From contig NZ_JAUETR010000001.1 in assembly GCF_032484785.1 (NCBI RefSeq), positions 3,537,501 to 3,601,500 on the forward strand: DNA of 64,000 nt. Reading direction: 5' to 3'. The notes under the pieces are model-generated. The model was not told where the DNA came from, made no database searches, and was given only the letters and a program-made list of their open reading frames with translations. This document shows positions 8,141-16,522 of this stretch, in pieces. The position numbers and the translations under genes are program-made. The DNA comes from Bradyrhizobium sp. SZCCHNS1050. GTDB taxonomy: Bacteria > Pseudomonadota > Alphaproteobacteria > Rhizobiales > Xanthobacteraceae. Every line of letters begins with the position of its first letter. Positions within the stretch are counted from its first letter, which is position 1.

Positions 8141-8226
8141 CGTCATTGCGAGCGCAGCGAAGCAATCCAGAATCCCTCCGCAGGGACAGTCTGGATTGCT
8201 TCGTCGCTGCGCTCCTCGCAATGACG
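8141..8226. repeat. Palindromic repeat, family C (CGTCATTGCGAGCG ends)
   Basis: CGTCATTGCGAGCGCAGCGA at the left pairs with a near-perfect complement ending in CGCAATGACG at the right; GAAGCAATCCAGA and TCTGGATTGCTTC form the inner stem, with CCCT/AGGG near the tip. A second copy is at 38911-38992. It follows the DUF3237 stop and could act as a terminator-like hairpin. Confidence 0.8.
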
Positions 8227-8394
8227 GTTTGGCGAGAGCTGTCGCTCCAACCACCGTGCGTTCGCAGGGACGACAGCGGAATCTGTGGTGCCGGCCCTCG
8301 CCTCACACGATACCGGAGCTTGCGGCGGCGACGTCCGGACGCCGTGGCGTCGAGCTAGGCAATCCGGACGCTCGAACTCTCGCGGGACGGACGA

Positions 8395-8724
8395 TTAGTC
8401 CTCGTCGTCCCAATCCGAAGCCCTGCCGTAGCCGTGATCGCAATCGCGGTAGCGATGAGCCGGCACGTAACGGTAGCCCTCATAGCCGTAGCCGTCATAC
8501 GCCGCGTCGCGGTAATGCGAACGATACACCGGCGCAGGCTCATAGGCCTGCGCTTCCGACGCCGAGGCCAGCGCACCGCCGATGAGAGCCCCGGCAACCA
8601 GGCCACCGATCAGCGCCGCGTTGCGCCCGTCATGGGCCTGAGCTGGTGCAGACCCGGCGAACAGCGTTGCGGTCACGGCGAGCGCGGCGATGCCGCCGGC
8701 GAGAGATGTCTTCAGCGAAACCAT
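8395..8724 (-). CDS. Small secreted protein rich in Tyr and acidic residues, unknown function
   Basis: The protein has 109 residues. A signal peptide is clear (KTSLAGGIAALAVTATLFAG, ending APAQA), followed by a glycine-zipper-like stretch (ALIGGLVAGALIGGALASAS) and a tail dense in Tyr, Asp and Arg that ends SDWDDED. The start at 8724 has GGAGGGGACC before it. It is likely periplasmic or bound to the outer membrane. Similar short proteins are common in Bradyrhizobium without known function. Confidence 0.7.
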   Translation of the reverse strand: MVSLKTSLAGGIAALAVTATLFAGSAPAQAHDGRNAALIGGLVAGALIGGALASASEAQAYEPAPVYRSHYRDAAYDGYGYEGYRYVPAHRYRDCDHGYGRASDWDDED

Positions 8725-9034
8725 GGTCCCCTCCATTGGGAAGTGTGGTGCCGGTGACGTTCTACAGGGCGGGCTTTGAAGCCATGCTGAACGTGCCGTT
8801 GTCGGCGGTTCATTCGCGAAGCCGAACTCGAAGTCCTGCGATTGGCAGCCCAAACGCCTCTCTTCGGGTGATCAGCGGCAGTCTGGCGCTGGGTGGATAA
8901 GCTGACCGCAGCGTGGATATCCGAGGCCAGTGTTTGGTCTCCCGGAGCTTCGGCCTGGGCTAACTGCTGCCGTTGATTGAGCGAGAATTATATGGAAGGG
9001 TTCGACGACCCAGGCGACCTGTGAGGAATTAAGG
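8725..9034. other. 310-bp intergenic region, no gene seen
   Basis: The stretch lies between two divergent small genes. I found no frame with gene-like features and no strong repeat. It should hold promoters for both neighbours; an AGGAATTAAGG stretch just before 9035 is the ribosome site of the next gene. Confidence 0.5.
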
Positions 9035-9253
9035 ATGTCGCCACCACTCGTGACTTTACTTGTCCTGTCTATTCCGCTCGCCATTCAGCTGGCCTTTAGC
9101 TTGGGTAGAGGCCAAATCAGGATGCGAGGCGGATCGGTCATACGTCGGGATGAAAATCCCTGGCGCTATTGGGCCATGATTGCGGCGCAGGTCCCCGTAC
9201 TGACAGTCATCTTTTGGTTCATCTTCGGGCTCTTTGGGGGCAAGCCGACGTAA
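9035..9253 (+). CDS. Small two-segment membrane protein, unknown function
   Basis: The protein has 72 residues. It has two hydrophobic segments (LVTLLVLSIPLAIQLAF and IAAQVPVLTVIFWFIFGLF) separated by a charged loop (RMRGGSVIRRDENPWRYW). A good ribosome site precedes the ATG. The topology supports a real inner-membrane peptide. I recognise no family and the gene stands alone. Confidence 0.55.
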   Translation: MSPPLVTLLVLSIPLAIQLAFSLGRGQIRMRGGSVIRRDENPWRYWAMIAAQVPVLTVIFWFIFGLFGGKPT

Positions 9254-10012
9254 GAGGCACAGCATCCACTGACGGTTCTTTCCGTCGTGGCTCAGAGCTG
9301 CCGTTCGCTTCCATGCTTTCTTGCTCCCTGTTGGCTTCCGACGGTGGACATCATCAAGGCGGCGAAAGGCGAGATTGATGAACGGGCAGTGCCTCCGGCG
9401 AAATGTTATATTCGGAAAAAAATAAATATCTTGCGAGTTTTCGGAAATCGTGATTGTATCGCGCCATCCCGTCCCAAGCCGAGGGGCGTAGCGCGCGATC
9501 GTCACGACACGCGGGGCGGGGAGCGGTGGCCCGCGATCATGTCGCAGCGTGTCTTCGGGCGCGCGGACGAACGATGTGACGCGGACGTGAAGTCGCAGCG
9601 TCCTGACACCCCGTTGCCGGTGTTACGTTCGCGATGGCGCCAACGCGCCGCGCGGATCATGGTGGCCAACAAGCCGGTGCACCAGGGAGACTGCGTATAA
9701 GCGTGAAGACCATCGCGCAGGGAAGGCCGGGCGTTCTCGGCTGCACCTGTGGTACCTGCCGCCTGCATTTTTCTCGCAGGCGGGCCGCAGGCGTCAGCCG
9801 GCGCCTGGCCTTCCCTGCGCCCTCCGCACCGGAGGGTGAAGAATATCAGCAAGCCCCGGGCGTGATTTCGCCGCGGGAATGCCGGATCATGTCATTTGCC
9901 TTTGCGCGCAGGCGGGCCTTACGATGCTGCGCGACCGAGCCCCTCGGCGGCTTGTTCTTTTGCATTGCACAACATGATGTCGGGCGCCGCTTGTTGACTC
10001 CCGCGAAGATCG
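9254..10012. other. Roughly 760-bp non-coding region upstream of the coumaroyl-CoA genes
   Basis: Frames here (for example 9287-9700 and the upstream extension of the crotonase frame) do not look like protein genes. The middle is occupied by a structured repeat (see 9540-9850). A short AT-rich patch lies at 9410-9430. The last part carries TTGTTGACT at 9991-9999, a candidate -35 for the crotonase operon. Confidence 0.5.
9540..9850. repeat. Structured dispersed element with nested stems
   Basis: Outer stem: CAGGGAAGGCCGGGCG at 9718-9733 pairs with CGCCTGGCCTTCCCTG at 9802-9817 with one mismatch. Inner stem: CCGCCTGC at 9759-9766 pairs with GCAGGCGG at 9776-9783 around a 9-base loop. One frame through it would encode CTCGTCRLHFSRRRAAGVSR, a peptide I remember seeing at the ends of many spurious Bradyrhizobium ORFs, so I take this as a genome-wide repeat. 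Limits are approximate. Confidence 0.5.
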
Positions 10013-10025
10013 TTATAAAACATAA
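10013..10025. promoter_or_regulatory. TTAT-N5-ATAA dyad upstream of the crotonase operon (candidate CouR operator)
   Basis: Sequence TTATAAAACATAA, extended by G on the left and C on the right to GTTAT-N5-ATAAC (10012-10026). It overlaps a TATAAA hexamer at 10014-10019, placed 17 bases after TTGTTG at 9991-9996. Bound repressor would cover the -10 of the coumarate catabolic operon. Confidence 0.65.
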
Positions 10026-10053
10026 CTATTCTGAACAGGACACAATAGAGCCC

Positions 10054-10857
10054 ATGGGAAACGCCGACACCGCCACGCCTGCGGGGGATTCGTCTCTGCT
10101 GCAGATCGAACAGCAGGGCGCCGTCCTGACGATCGGGCTCAACCGCCCGGCCAAGCGCAACGCGCTGAATGACGGCATCATCCTCGCCATCGGCGAGTGC
10201 TTCACCAGCCTGCCTGACGACGTCCGCTGCATCGTGATCCACGGGATTGGCGACAATTTCTCCTCCGGCCTCGATCTCTCCGAGCTGCGCGAACGTGACG
10301 CCACCGAAGGCCTGGTGCACTCGCAGATGTGGCATCGCGTGTTCGACCGCATCCAGTATTGCCGCGTGCCGGTGATCGCCGCATTGAAGGGGGCCGTCAT
10401 CGGCGGCGGTCTCGAGCTCGCCTGCGCCGCGCATATCCGTGTTGCCGAGCCGTCGGCTTACTTCGCGCTGCCCGAGGGCCAGCGCGGCATCTTCGTCGGT
10501 GGCGGCGGCTCGGTGCGGCTGCCGCGCCTGATCGGCGTCGCCCGCATGATGGACATGATGCTGACCGGCCGGGTCTATTCGGCGACCGAAGGCTCGTCCT
10601 ACGGATTCGCGCAATATCTGGTCGAGGCCGGCGCCTCGATGACCAAGGCGATGGAGCTGGCGGCGAAGATCGCGAACAACGCGCCGCTGACGAATTTCGC
10701 GGTGCTGCAGGCGCTGCCGATGATCGCCGAGGCCAATCCGCAGACCGGCCTGCTGATGGAATCGCTGATGGCCACCGTCGCGCAGAGCGACAAGGAGGCC
10801 AAGAATCGCATCCGCGCCTTCCTCGATCACAAGACCGCCAAAGTGAAGCCGACGTGA
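10054..10857 (+). CDS. couA: Crotonase-family hydroxycinnamoyl-CoA hydratase (possibly hydratase-lyase), CouA-like
   Basis: The protein has 267 residues. Crotonase motifs appear in order: IGLNRPAKRNALND, the oxyanion-hole part NFSSGLDLSEL, GAVIGGGLELACAAHIRVA and ALPEGQRGIFVGGGGSVRLP with a Glu in the catalytic position. I start at ATG 10054 because upstream sequence belongs to a repeat and the promoter. One base separates it from the CoA synthetase gene. It would hydrate p-coumaroyl- or feruloyl-CoA; whether it also cleaves to the aldehyde and acetyl-CoA cannot be told from the motifs alone. Confidence 0.82.
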   Translation: MGNADTATPAGDSSLLQIEQQGAVLTIGLNRPAKRNALNDGIILAIGECFTSLPDDVRCIVIHGIGDNFSSGLDLSELRERDATEGLVHSQMWHRVFDRIQYCRVPVIAALKGAVIGGGLELACAAHIRVAEPSAYFALPEGQRGIFVGGGGSVRLPRLIGVARMMDMMLTGRVYSATEGSSYGFAQYLVEAGASMTKAMELAAKIANNAPLTNFAVLQALPMIAEANPQTGLLMESLMATVAQSDKEAKNRIRAFLDHKTAKVKPT

Positions 10858-10858
10858 C

Positions 10859-12760
10859 ATGACCGCACAAACAATAACAAGCACACAGGGAGGAACGGAC
10901 GACACGGCGCGCAGCGCCAGTGTTCATCCGTTGCGCGCGATCTCGTTCAATGACCCGGCCGTCACGGTCGACCGCCGAGACGACGGCACCATCTATCTCC
11001 GTCCGAAGCAGCCGCTCGGCGACTATCCGCCGCGGATCACCGACCGGCTGCATCACTTCGCCAAAGCCACGCCTGAGCGCGTGTTCATGGCCGAGCGCGT
11101 TGGCCCGGAGGGCTGGCGCGAGCTGAGCTATGCCACGCTGCTGGCGGCGAGCCGGCACATCGCGTCGGGGCTGCTCGCGCGCGGGCTGTCGCCGGACCGG
11201 CCGGTCATGATCCTGTCGGGCAATTCGATCGACCATGCGCTGGTCGCGTTCGGCGCGCTCTATGCCGGCGTGCCGTTCTGTCCGGTGTCGCCGGCCTATT
11301 CGCTGGTGTCGCGCGACTACGGCAAGCTCGCCTACCTGATGAAGCTGCTGACGCCGGGCCTCGTCTTCGTCGACGACGCTGACAAGTTCGCCGACGCGCT
11401 CATCGCCAACGTACCCGAAGGCACCGAGATCGTGGCGTCGTTCGGCTCCGTGCCGGGCCGCAAGATCACGATGCTCGCCGATCTGATCGCATCGCCGCTG
11501 TTTCCTGGCCTCGACGCCGCCCATGACAAGATCGGCCCGGACACGATCGCGAAATTCCTGCTGACCTCGGGCTCGACCGGCAATCCGAAGGCCGTCATCA
11601 ACACCCAGCGCATGATCTGCGCCAACCAGGTGATGATCCGCGAGACGCTCGCCTTCCTCAAGGACGAGCCGCCCGTGATCATCGACTGGTTGCCCTGGAA
11701 TCACACATTCGGCGGCAACCACAACATCGGCCTGACGCTGTTCAACGGCGGCTCGATGTATCTCGACCAGGGCAAGCCGGTGCCGGGTGGCATCGAGGAG
11801 ACCGTGCGAAACCTGCGCGAGATTTCGCCCACGGTCTATTTCAACGTCCCGAAGGGCTACGAGTCGCTGCTGCCCTATTTCCGCGAGGACCCGGCGCTGC
11901 GGAAGTCCTTCTTCCAGCGGCTGCACGCGATGTTCTTCTCCGGCGCCGCACTGGCGCCGCATGTCTGGAACGAGCTCGACGAGCTCTCGGTGGCCGAGAC
12001 GGGCACTCGCGTGCCGATGCTGACGGGCCTCGGCTCCACCGAGACCGCACCGTTCTTCATGTCGGTCAATCCGCGCACCAGCCGCTCCGGCCATGTCGGC
12101 CTGCCCGTCTCCGGCAACGAGGCCAAGCTCGTTCCCAACAACGGCAAGATGGAAGTGCGCGCCAAGGGGCCGAACGTGACCCCGGGCTATTGGCGCCTGC
12201 CGGAGGTCTCGGCCGCGGCCTTTGATGACGAAGGCTACTACAAGATGGGCGACGCGCTGAAGCCCGTCGATCCCGACGACTTCAATGCCGGCTTCGATTT
12301 TGACGGCCGTGTTGCCGAGGACTTCAAGCTGGCGAGCGGCACCTGGGTTTCCGTCGGCCCGTTGCGGGCCCGCTTCGTGGCTGCGTGCGCGCCGCTGGCG
12401 CGCGACGTGATCATCGCCGGCATCAACCGCGACGAGATCGCCGCCATCGTCGTGCTCGATCTCGATGGTTGCCGCCTGATCAACGCGACCTTGCCGTTCG
12501 ACGACCTCGCCGCCACGGCGGCCGATCCGCTGATCATCGAGGCCTTCCGTCAGCGCTTCGCAAAATTCCTGCAGACCGCGACCGGCTCGTCGACGCGCAT
12601 CACGCGCGCCGTCCTGCTCGGCGTGCCGCTGTCGATCGACAAGGGCGAGGTCACCGACAAGGGATCGATCAACCAGCGCGCCGTGCTGGAGAACCGCAAG
12701 GACCTGATCGAACGCATCTACGCCGCGACGCCGGACGACGACATCATCATCGCCGGCTGA
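10859..12760 (+). CDS. couB: Feruloyl/p-coumaroyl-CoA synthetase (ANL superfamily), CouB-like
   Basis: The protein has 633 residues, the length of feruloyl-CoA synthases. ANL motifs: P-loop LTSGSTGNPKAV near residue 234, IDWLPWNHTFGGNHNIG, GLGSTETAPFF near residue 390, and the C-terminal SIDKGEVTDKGSINQ with the catalytic Lys near residue 602. It makes the CoA thioester of hydroxycinnamic acids in the cytoplasm with ATP and sits in one operon with the crotonase. The start at 10859 leaves a 1-base gap after the crotonase stop, fitting tight coupling. Confidence 0.88.
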   Translation: MTAQTITSTQGGTDDTARSASVHPLRAISFNDPAVTVDRRDDGTIYLRPKQPLGDYPPRITDRLHHFAKATPERVFMAERVGPEGWRELSYATLLAASRHIASGLLARGLSPDRPVMILSGNSIDHALVAFGALYAGVPFCPVSPAYSLVSRDYGKLAYLMKLLTPGLVFVDDADKFADALIANVPEGTEIVASFGSVPGRKITMLADLIASPLFPGLDAAHDKIGPDTIAKFLLTSGSTGNPKAVINTQRMICANQVMIRETLAFLKDEPPVIIDWLPWNHTFGGNHNIGLTLFNGGSMYLDQGKPVPGGIEETVRNLREISPTVYFNVPKGYESLLPYFREDPALRKSFFQRLHAMFFSGAALAPHVWNELDELSVAETGTRVPMLTGLGSTETAPFFMSVNPRTSRSGHVGLPVSGNEAKLVPNNGKMEVRAKGPNVTPGYWRLPEVSAAAFDDEGYYKMGDALKPVDPDDFNAGFDFDGRVAEDFKLASGTWVSVGPLRARFVAACAPLARDVIIAGINRDEIAAIVVLDLDGCRLINATLPFDDLAATAADPLIIEAFRQRFAKFLQTATGSSTRITRAVLLGVPLSIDKGEVTDKGSINQRAVLENRKDLIERIYAATPDDDIIIAG

Positions 12761-12786
12761 TCGACGCATCCAAGGGAGAAACGACA

Positions 12787-13551
12787 ATGTTGTTGAAGGA
12801 CCAGGCCGCCATCGTCACCGGCGGCGCTTCCGGCCTCGGGGCCGCCACCGCCCGCAAGCTCGCTGCGCAGGGCGCCAAGGTCGCGGTGTTCGATCTCAAC
12901 GCCAAGCTGGCGGAGGAGGTCGCGGCCGAGATCAAGGGCGTGCCGGTGGTCTGCGACGTCTCGGACGCCGCCGGCGCGGAAGCGGCCGTTGCCAAGGCCG
13001 TCGAGGCGCTCGGCCAGCAGCCGCGCGTGCTGGTGAACTGCGCCGGCATCGGCGTCGCCAAGCGCGTCGTCGGCCGCGACGGCCCGATGCCGCTGGCCGA
13101 TTTCGAGAAGGTCATCAAGGTCAACCTGATCGGCTCGTTCAACATGCTGCGTCTGGTCACCAACGGCATGACCAAGCTGGAGCCGCAGGCGACCGGTGAG
13201 CGCGGGGTCGTCATCAACACCGCGTCGGTCGCCGCCTATGACGGCCAGATCGGACAGTCGGCCTATTCCGCCTCCAAGGGCGGCATCGTCGGCATGACCC
13301 TGCCGATCGCGCGCGAGCTCGCGCAGTTCGGCATCCGCGTGCTGACCATTGCGCCGGGCCTGTTCCTGACGCCGCTGCTCGCCAACCTGCCGCAGGAGGC
13401 CCAGGACTCGCTCGCCGCCGCGATCCCGTTCCCCCGCCGTCTGGGTCATGCCGATGAGTTCGCCGCGCTGGCGCTGCACATGGTCGAGAACGCCTACCTC
13501 AACGGCGAAGTCGTCCGCCTCGACGGCTCGCTGCGCATGGCGCCGAAGTAA
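12787..13551 (+). CDS. SDR, 3-hydroxyacyl-CoA dehydrogenase type II-like
   Basis: The protein has 254 residues. It has the Rossmann motif AIVTGGASGLGAATARKLA, the NCAG element, the catalytic Ser in NTASVAAYDG and the YSASKGG catalytic pair. The pattern (VVINTASVAAYDGQIGQ, then GLFLTPLL) matches 3-hydroxyacyl-CoA dehydrogenase type 2. It follows the CoA synthetase by 26 bases. It would oxidise a 3-hydroxyacyl-CoA formed by the crotonase, which points to a beta-oxidation route for the phenylpropanoid side chain. Confidence 0.85.
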   Translation: MLLKDQAAIVTGGASGLGAATARKLAAQGAKVAVFDLNAKLAEEVAAEIKGVPVVCDVSDAAGAEAAVAKAVEALGQQPRVLVNCAGIGVAKRVVGRDGPMPLADFEKVIKVNLIGSFNMLRLVTNGMTKLEPQATGERGVVINTASVAAYDGQIGQSAYSASKGGIVGMTLPIARELAQFGIRVLTIAPGLFLTPLLANLPQEAQDSLAAAIPFPRRLGHADEFAALALHMVENAYLNGEVVRLDGSLRMAPK

Positions 13552-13578
13552 GTGCCGCGCGCCGACGTCCACGTGGTT

Positions 13579-13682
13579 GTCATTCCGGGACGACGCGCCA
13601 GCGTCGGGCCCGGAATCCATTCGGCGTCTAGCACTGCCGAGAGATGGATTCCGGGCTCGCGCTCCGCGCGCCCCGGAATGAC
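13579..13682. repeat. Palindromic repeat, family A
   Basis: Begins GTCATTCCGGGACG and ends GCCCCGGAATGAC. Inner pairs include GGAATCCAT with ATGGATTCC. It follows the SDR gene. Confidence 0.75.
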
Positions 13683-13698
13683 GACGTAGAGAAACGGA

Positions 13699-13769
13699 GG
13701 GTGGGCAAAGCGTAGCGTGCCCACCGCCGCTGAAAATGGTGGGCAAGGCGCTGCGCGCCGTTGCCCACT
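13699..13769. repeat. Short repeat with GGTGGGCA / TGCCCAC units
   Basis: Two hairpin-like units, each with GTGGGCAA and a TGCCCAC partner, stand side by side directly after the family A repeat. This is a further intergenic repeat type ahead of the hotdog thioesterase gene. Confidence 0.55.
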
Positions 13770-13809
13770 CTCCAGATCGCTGTCGGCGATGGTGTGAGGC
13801 TTTCAAGAC

Positions 13810-14229
13810 ATGTTCGTTCACCGCCGCGACGTGCAGATCCAGTGGGGCGACTGCGATCCCGCCAACATCGTCTACTACCCGCGCTATTTCGCGATGTTCG
13901 ACGATGCGACCTCGGTCATGTTCGAGGCGGCCGGGTTCTCCAAGCAGGACATCGTCCGTCGCTACGGCCTGGTCGGCATCCCCATGGTCGACACCCGCGC
14001 CAAGTTCTACATCCCCTCGACCTATGGCGACTGGATCACGATCGAGAGCCGGATCGAGAGCGTCAAGCGCTCGTCCTTCGACGTCACCCACAAGGTGTTC
14101 AAGGGCGAGGCGCTGGCCATCGAAGGGTTCGAGACCCGGGTGCTGGTCGGGCGCGATCCGGCCGACCCGGACAAGCTGAAATCGGCGCCTTTCCCGGAGG
14201 AGATGCGAGCCAAGTTTCTCGGGGAATGA
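13810..14229 (+). CDS. 4-hydroxybenzoyl-CoA thioesterase-like hotdog protein
   Basis: The protein has 139 residues. The N-terminal pattern VQIQWGDCDPANIVYYPRYF is the 4HBT active-site signature, with the catalytic Asp in the GDCDPA stretch, followed by VDTRAKFYIPSTYGDWITIE. In this operon context it would hydrolyse an aromatic acyl-CoA, for example 4-hydroxybenzoyl-CoA or vanilloyl-CoA, freeing the acid for ring cleavage. A beta-oxidation route would also need a thiolase, which is not in this cluster. Confidence 0.85.
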   Translation: MFVHRRDVQIQWGDCDPANIVYYPRYFAMFDDATSVMFEAAGFSKQDIVRRYGLVGIPMVDTRAKFYIPSTYGDWITIESRIESVKRSSFDVTHKVFKGEALAIEGFETRVLVGRDPADPDKLKSAPFPEEMRAKFLGE

Positions 14230-14444
14230 GGCGCGGAAATGGGTGCGACATGCGGCCGTCTTAAGGATGTTCAGCTGTCGTGCTTTGGTCGACTGGTGAG
14301 GAGTGATCTTCTCGTGTTCAATGCTATGATCACGTTTGGACACATATCGGCCGGTCGTGTTGGAAGATGCCCCAGACAGGGGGCGGGACTGCAAACAGGA
14401 TCGGCGGATCACGAGCTGAACCGAAAAGATTGAGGGAGGATTTT

Positions 14445-15590
14445 ATGAGGAAGGCCTATCTGGCGGCGGCTGGCGTCATCGCGATGCTGGCATCAGCGCC
14501 GGCGCTGGCGCAGACCAGCGAGATCACCATCGGCATCACCACGACGACGACGGGGCCGGGCGCGGCGCTCGGCATCCCCGAGCGCAATGCGCTCGAGTTC
14601 GTGCCGAAGGAGATCGGCGGCGTGCCGCTCAAGGTGATCGTGCTCGACGACGGCGGCGATCCGACCACGGCCACGACCAACGCCCGTCGCTTCGTGACGG
14701 AATCGAAGGCTGATATCATCATGGGCTCGGCGCTGACGCCGCCGACCATCGCGGTGTCCAACGTCGCCAACGAGGCCGGCATTCCGCATTTCGGCCTGGC
14801 GCCGTTCCCGGTCACGCCGGAGCGGATGAAATGGTCGGTTGTGATGCCGCAGCCGGTGCCGATCATGGGCAAGGTGCTGTACGAGCACATGAAGGCGCAC
14901 AACATCAAGACCGTCGGCTATATCGGCTACTCCGACTCCTACGGCGACCTCTGGTTCAACGATCTGAAGAATCAGGCTGTGCCGATGGGCATCACCATCG
15001 CCGACGAGGAACGCTTTGCGCGTCCCGACACCTCGGTCACCGGCCAGGTGCTGAAGCTGGTCGCCGCCAATCCGGACGCCATCCTGGTCGGCGCCTCCGG
15101 CACCGCCGCGGCGCTGCCGCAGACCGAGCTGCGCGAGCGTGGCTACACCGGCCTGATCTATCAGACCCATGGCGCCGCGAGCATGGACTTCATCCGCATC
15201 GCCGGCAAGGCGGCGGAGGGTGTGATCATGGCGTCAGGTCCGGTGATGTCGCCGGAGACGCAGGACGACAGCGCGCTGACCAAGAAGCCGGGCATGGAGT
15301 TGAACAAGGCGTATGAGGGCAAGTATGGCCCGAACAGCCGCAGCCAGTTCGCCGGCCATTCGTTCGACGCGTTCGAGATCCTCAAGCGCATCATCCCGGT
15401 GGCGCTGAAGACCGCCAAGCCCGGCACGCCGGAGTTCCGCGAGGCCATCCGCCAGGCGCTGCTGACCGAGAAGGACCTGGCGGCCTCGCAGGGCGTCTAC
15501 AACTTCACCGAAAAGGACCGCTCCGGCCTCGACGACCGCGCCCGCATCATCCTGACGGTGAAGGATGGCAAATACGTCCCGGCGAAGTAA
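14445..15590 (+). CDS. couP: ABC transporter binding protein for aromatic acids, CouP-like
   Basis: The protein has 381 residues with a signal peptide ending APALAQ. It belongs to the LivK/Peripla_BP_6 family: ITIGITTTTTGPGAALGIPE, then VIVLDDGGDPTTATTNARR and PHFGLAPFPVTPERMKWS. The start at 14445 follows GAGGGAGGA. A terminator stands right after its stop. It is on the opposite strand from the permease/ATPase genes 1 kb downstream. In R. palustris, CouP in the matching locus binds p-coumarate and related acids; that substrate here is by analogy. Confidence 0.85.
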   Translation: MRKAYLAAAGVIAMLASAPALAQTSEITIGITTTTTGPGAALGIPERNALEFVPKEIGGVPLKVIVLDDGGDPTTATTNARRFVTESKADIIMGSALTPPTIAVSNVANEAGIPHFGLAPFPVTPERMKWSVVMPQPVPIMGKVLYEHMKAHNIKTVGYIGYSDSYGDLWFNDLKNQAVPMGITIADEERFARPDTSVTGQVLKLVAANPDAILVGASGTAAALPQTELRERGYTGLIYQTHGAASMDFIRIAGKAAEGVIMASGPVMSPETQDDSALTKKPGMELNKAYEGKYGPNSRSQFAGHSFDAFEILKRIIPVALKTAKPGTPEFREAIRQALLTEKDLAASQGVYNFTEKDRSGLDDRARIILTVKDGKYVPAK

Positions 15591-15617
15591 CCGGACGGAC
15601 GATATCTTCGAGTGAGG

Positions 15618-15643
15618 AAGGCCGGCTCGGTGAGCCGGCCTTT
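15618..15643 (+). terminator. Rho-independent terminator after couP
   Basis: Stem AAGGCCGGCTC (15618-15628), loop GGT, stem GAGCCGGCCTT (15632-15642), then TTCGG. The U-run is short, but the stem has 11 pairs with the A-T closing pairs. Confidence 0.75.
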
Positions 15644-15686
15644 CGGCCATTTGGACGATGATCTTTGTCGTTTTGGGAGCCCCACC

Positions 15687-16493
15687 ATGATTCCCGCCCC
15701 CACCGGAGCCACGCGGCTCCACATCATCATCGGCGATCCCGTCGCGCAGGTGCGCGCGCCGGCCGGCGTCAGCCAGGCGTTCTCGGAGCGCGGCAGCGAT
15801 GCGATCCTGGTTGCGGTCCAAGTCACGCCGGGTGACCTGACTGACTTCCTGGCGACGATGACACGGGTGAAGAATCTCGACGGCATCGTCGCGACCATCC
15901 CGCACAAATTCGCCTGCTACCGCGCCTGTGCGACGGCCACCGAGCGCGCGCATTTCATCGGCGCCGTGAATCTGATGCGACGTGGTCCTGACGGCCTTTG
16001 GCATGGCGACATGGTCGACGGCCTTGGCTTCATCGGCGCTGCGAAGGGGGCGAGCTTCGATCCTGCAGGCTGCCGCGCGCTACAGATTGGCGCGGGCGGT
16101 GCGGGCTCGGCAATCGCTTTGGCGCTGATCGACTCCGGCGTGCGCGAGCTTGCCATTCACGACAACGATGCCGGACGCCGCGATGTGCTGATCGCGCGCC
16201 TCAACGAGCGGGGCAAAGGCCGCGCCGTTGTCGGCTCGATGAACGCAACAGGCTTCGACATGGTTGCCAACGCCACGCCGGCAGGCATGCAGCCCGGCGA
16301 TCCTCTGCCGGTCGACATGACGACCGTCAGCCCGTCGGCCTATTGCGGCTGTGTCATCACCCGGCCCGAGGTCTCGCCCTTCATCGCCGCTGCGCGCCAG
16401 CGCGGCTGCCTGACGGCGACCGGCACCGACATGTACCGGGCGCTGGAGCGCGTGATGGTCGATTTCCTGCTGTCGAAGGAGGCGCCCTCCTGA
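15687..16493 (+). CDS. AroE-like shikimate/quinate dehydrogenase paralogue
   Basis: The protein has 268 residues. It has the shikimate dehydrogenase layout: IIGDPVAQVRAP near the start, TIPHKFACYRAC with the catalytic Lys at about residue 74, GAVNLMRR, GDMVDGLGFIGA with the catalytic Asp at about 111, and the NAD(P) loop IGAGGAGSAIALAL. Placement between the aromatic binding protein and its ABC transporter suggests a catabolic role on quinate, shikimate or a related alicyclic acid, not the housekeeping aroE step. Substrate is unproven. Confidence 0.82.
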   Translation: MIPAPTGATRLHIIIGDPVAQVRAPAGVSQAFSERGSDAILVAVQVTPGDLTDFLATMTRVKNLDGIVATIPHKFACYRACATATERAHFIGAVNLMRRGPDGLWHGDMVDGLGFIGAAKGASFDPAGCRALQIGAGGAGSAIALALIDSGVRELAIHDNDAGRRDVLIARLNERGKGRAVVGSMNATGFDMVANATPAGMQPGDPLPVDMTTVSPSAYCGCVITRPEVSPFIAAARQRGCLTATGTDMYRALERVMVDFLLSKEAPS

Positions 16494-16522
16494 AGCAGCG
16501 CCTCACCCTATCGACATCAGGC

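Noticed and set aside
9287..9700. 137-codon ORF as a protein gene
   Set aside because: It runs through the structured repeat, has no ribosome site and no family motif. Its composition is that of random frame in a repeat.
9634..10053. N-terminal extension of the crotonase
   Set aside because: The upstream codons lie in the repeat and the promoter/operator. Crotonases start close to the ATG at 10054.
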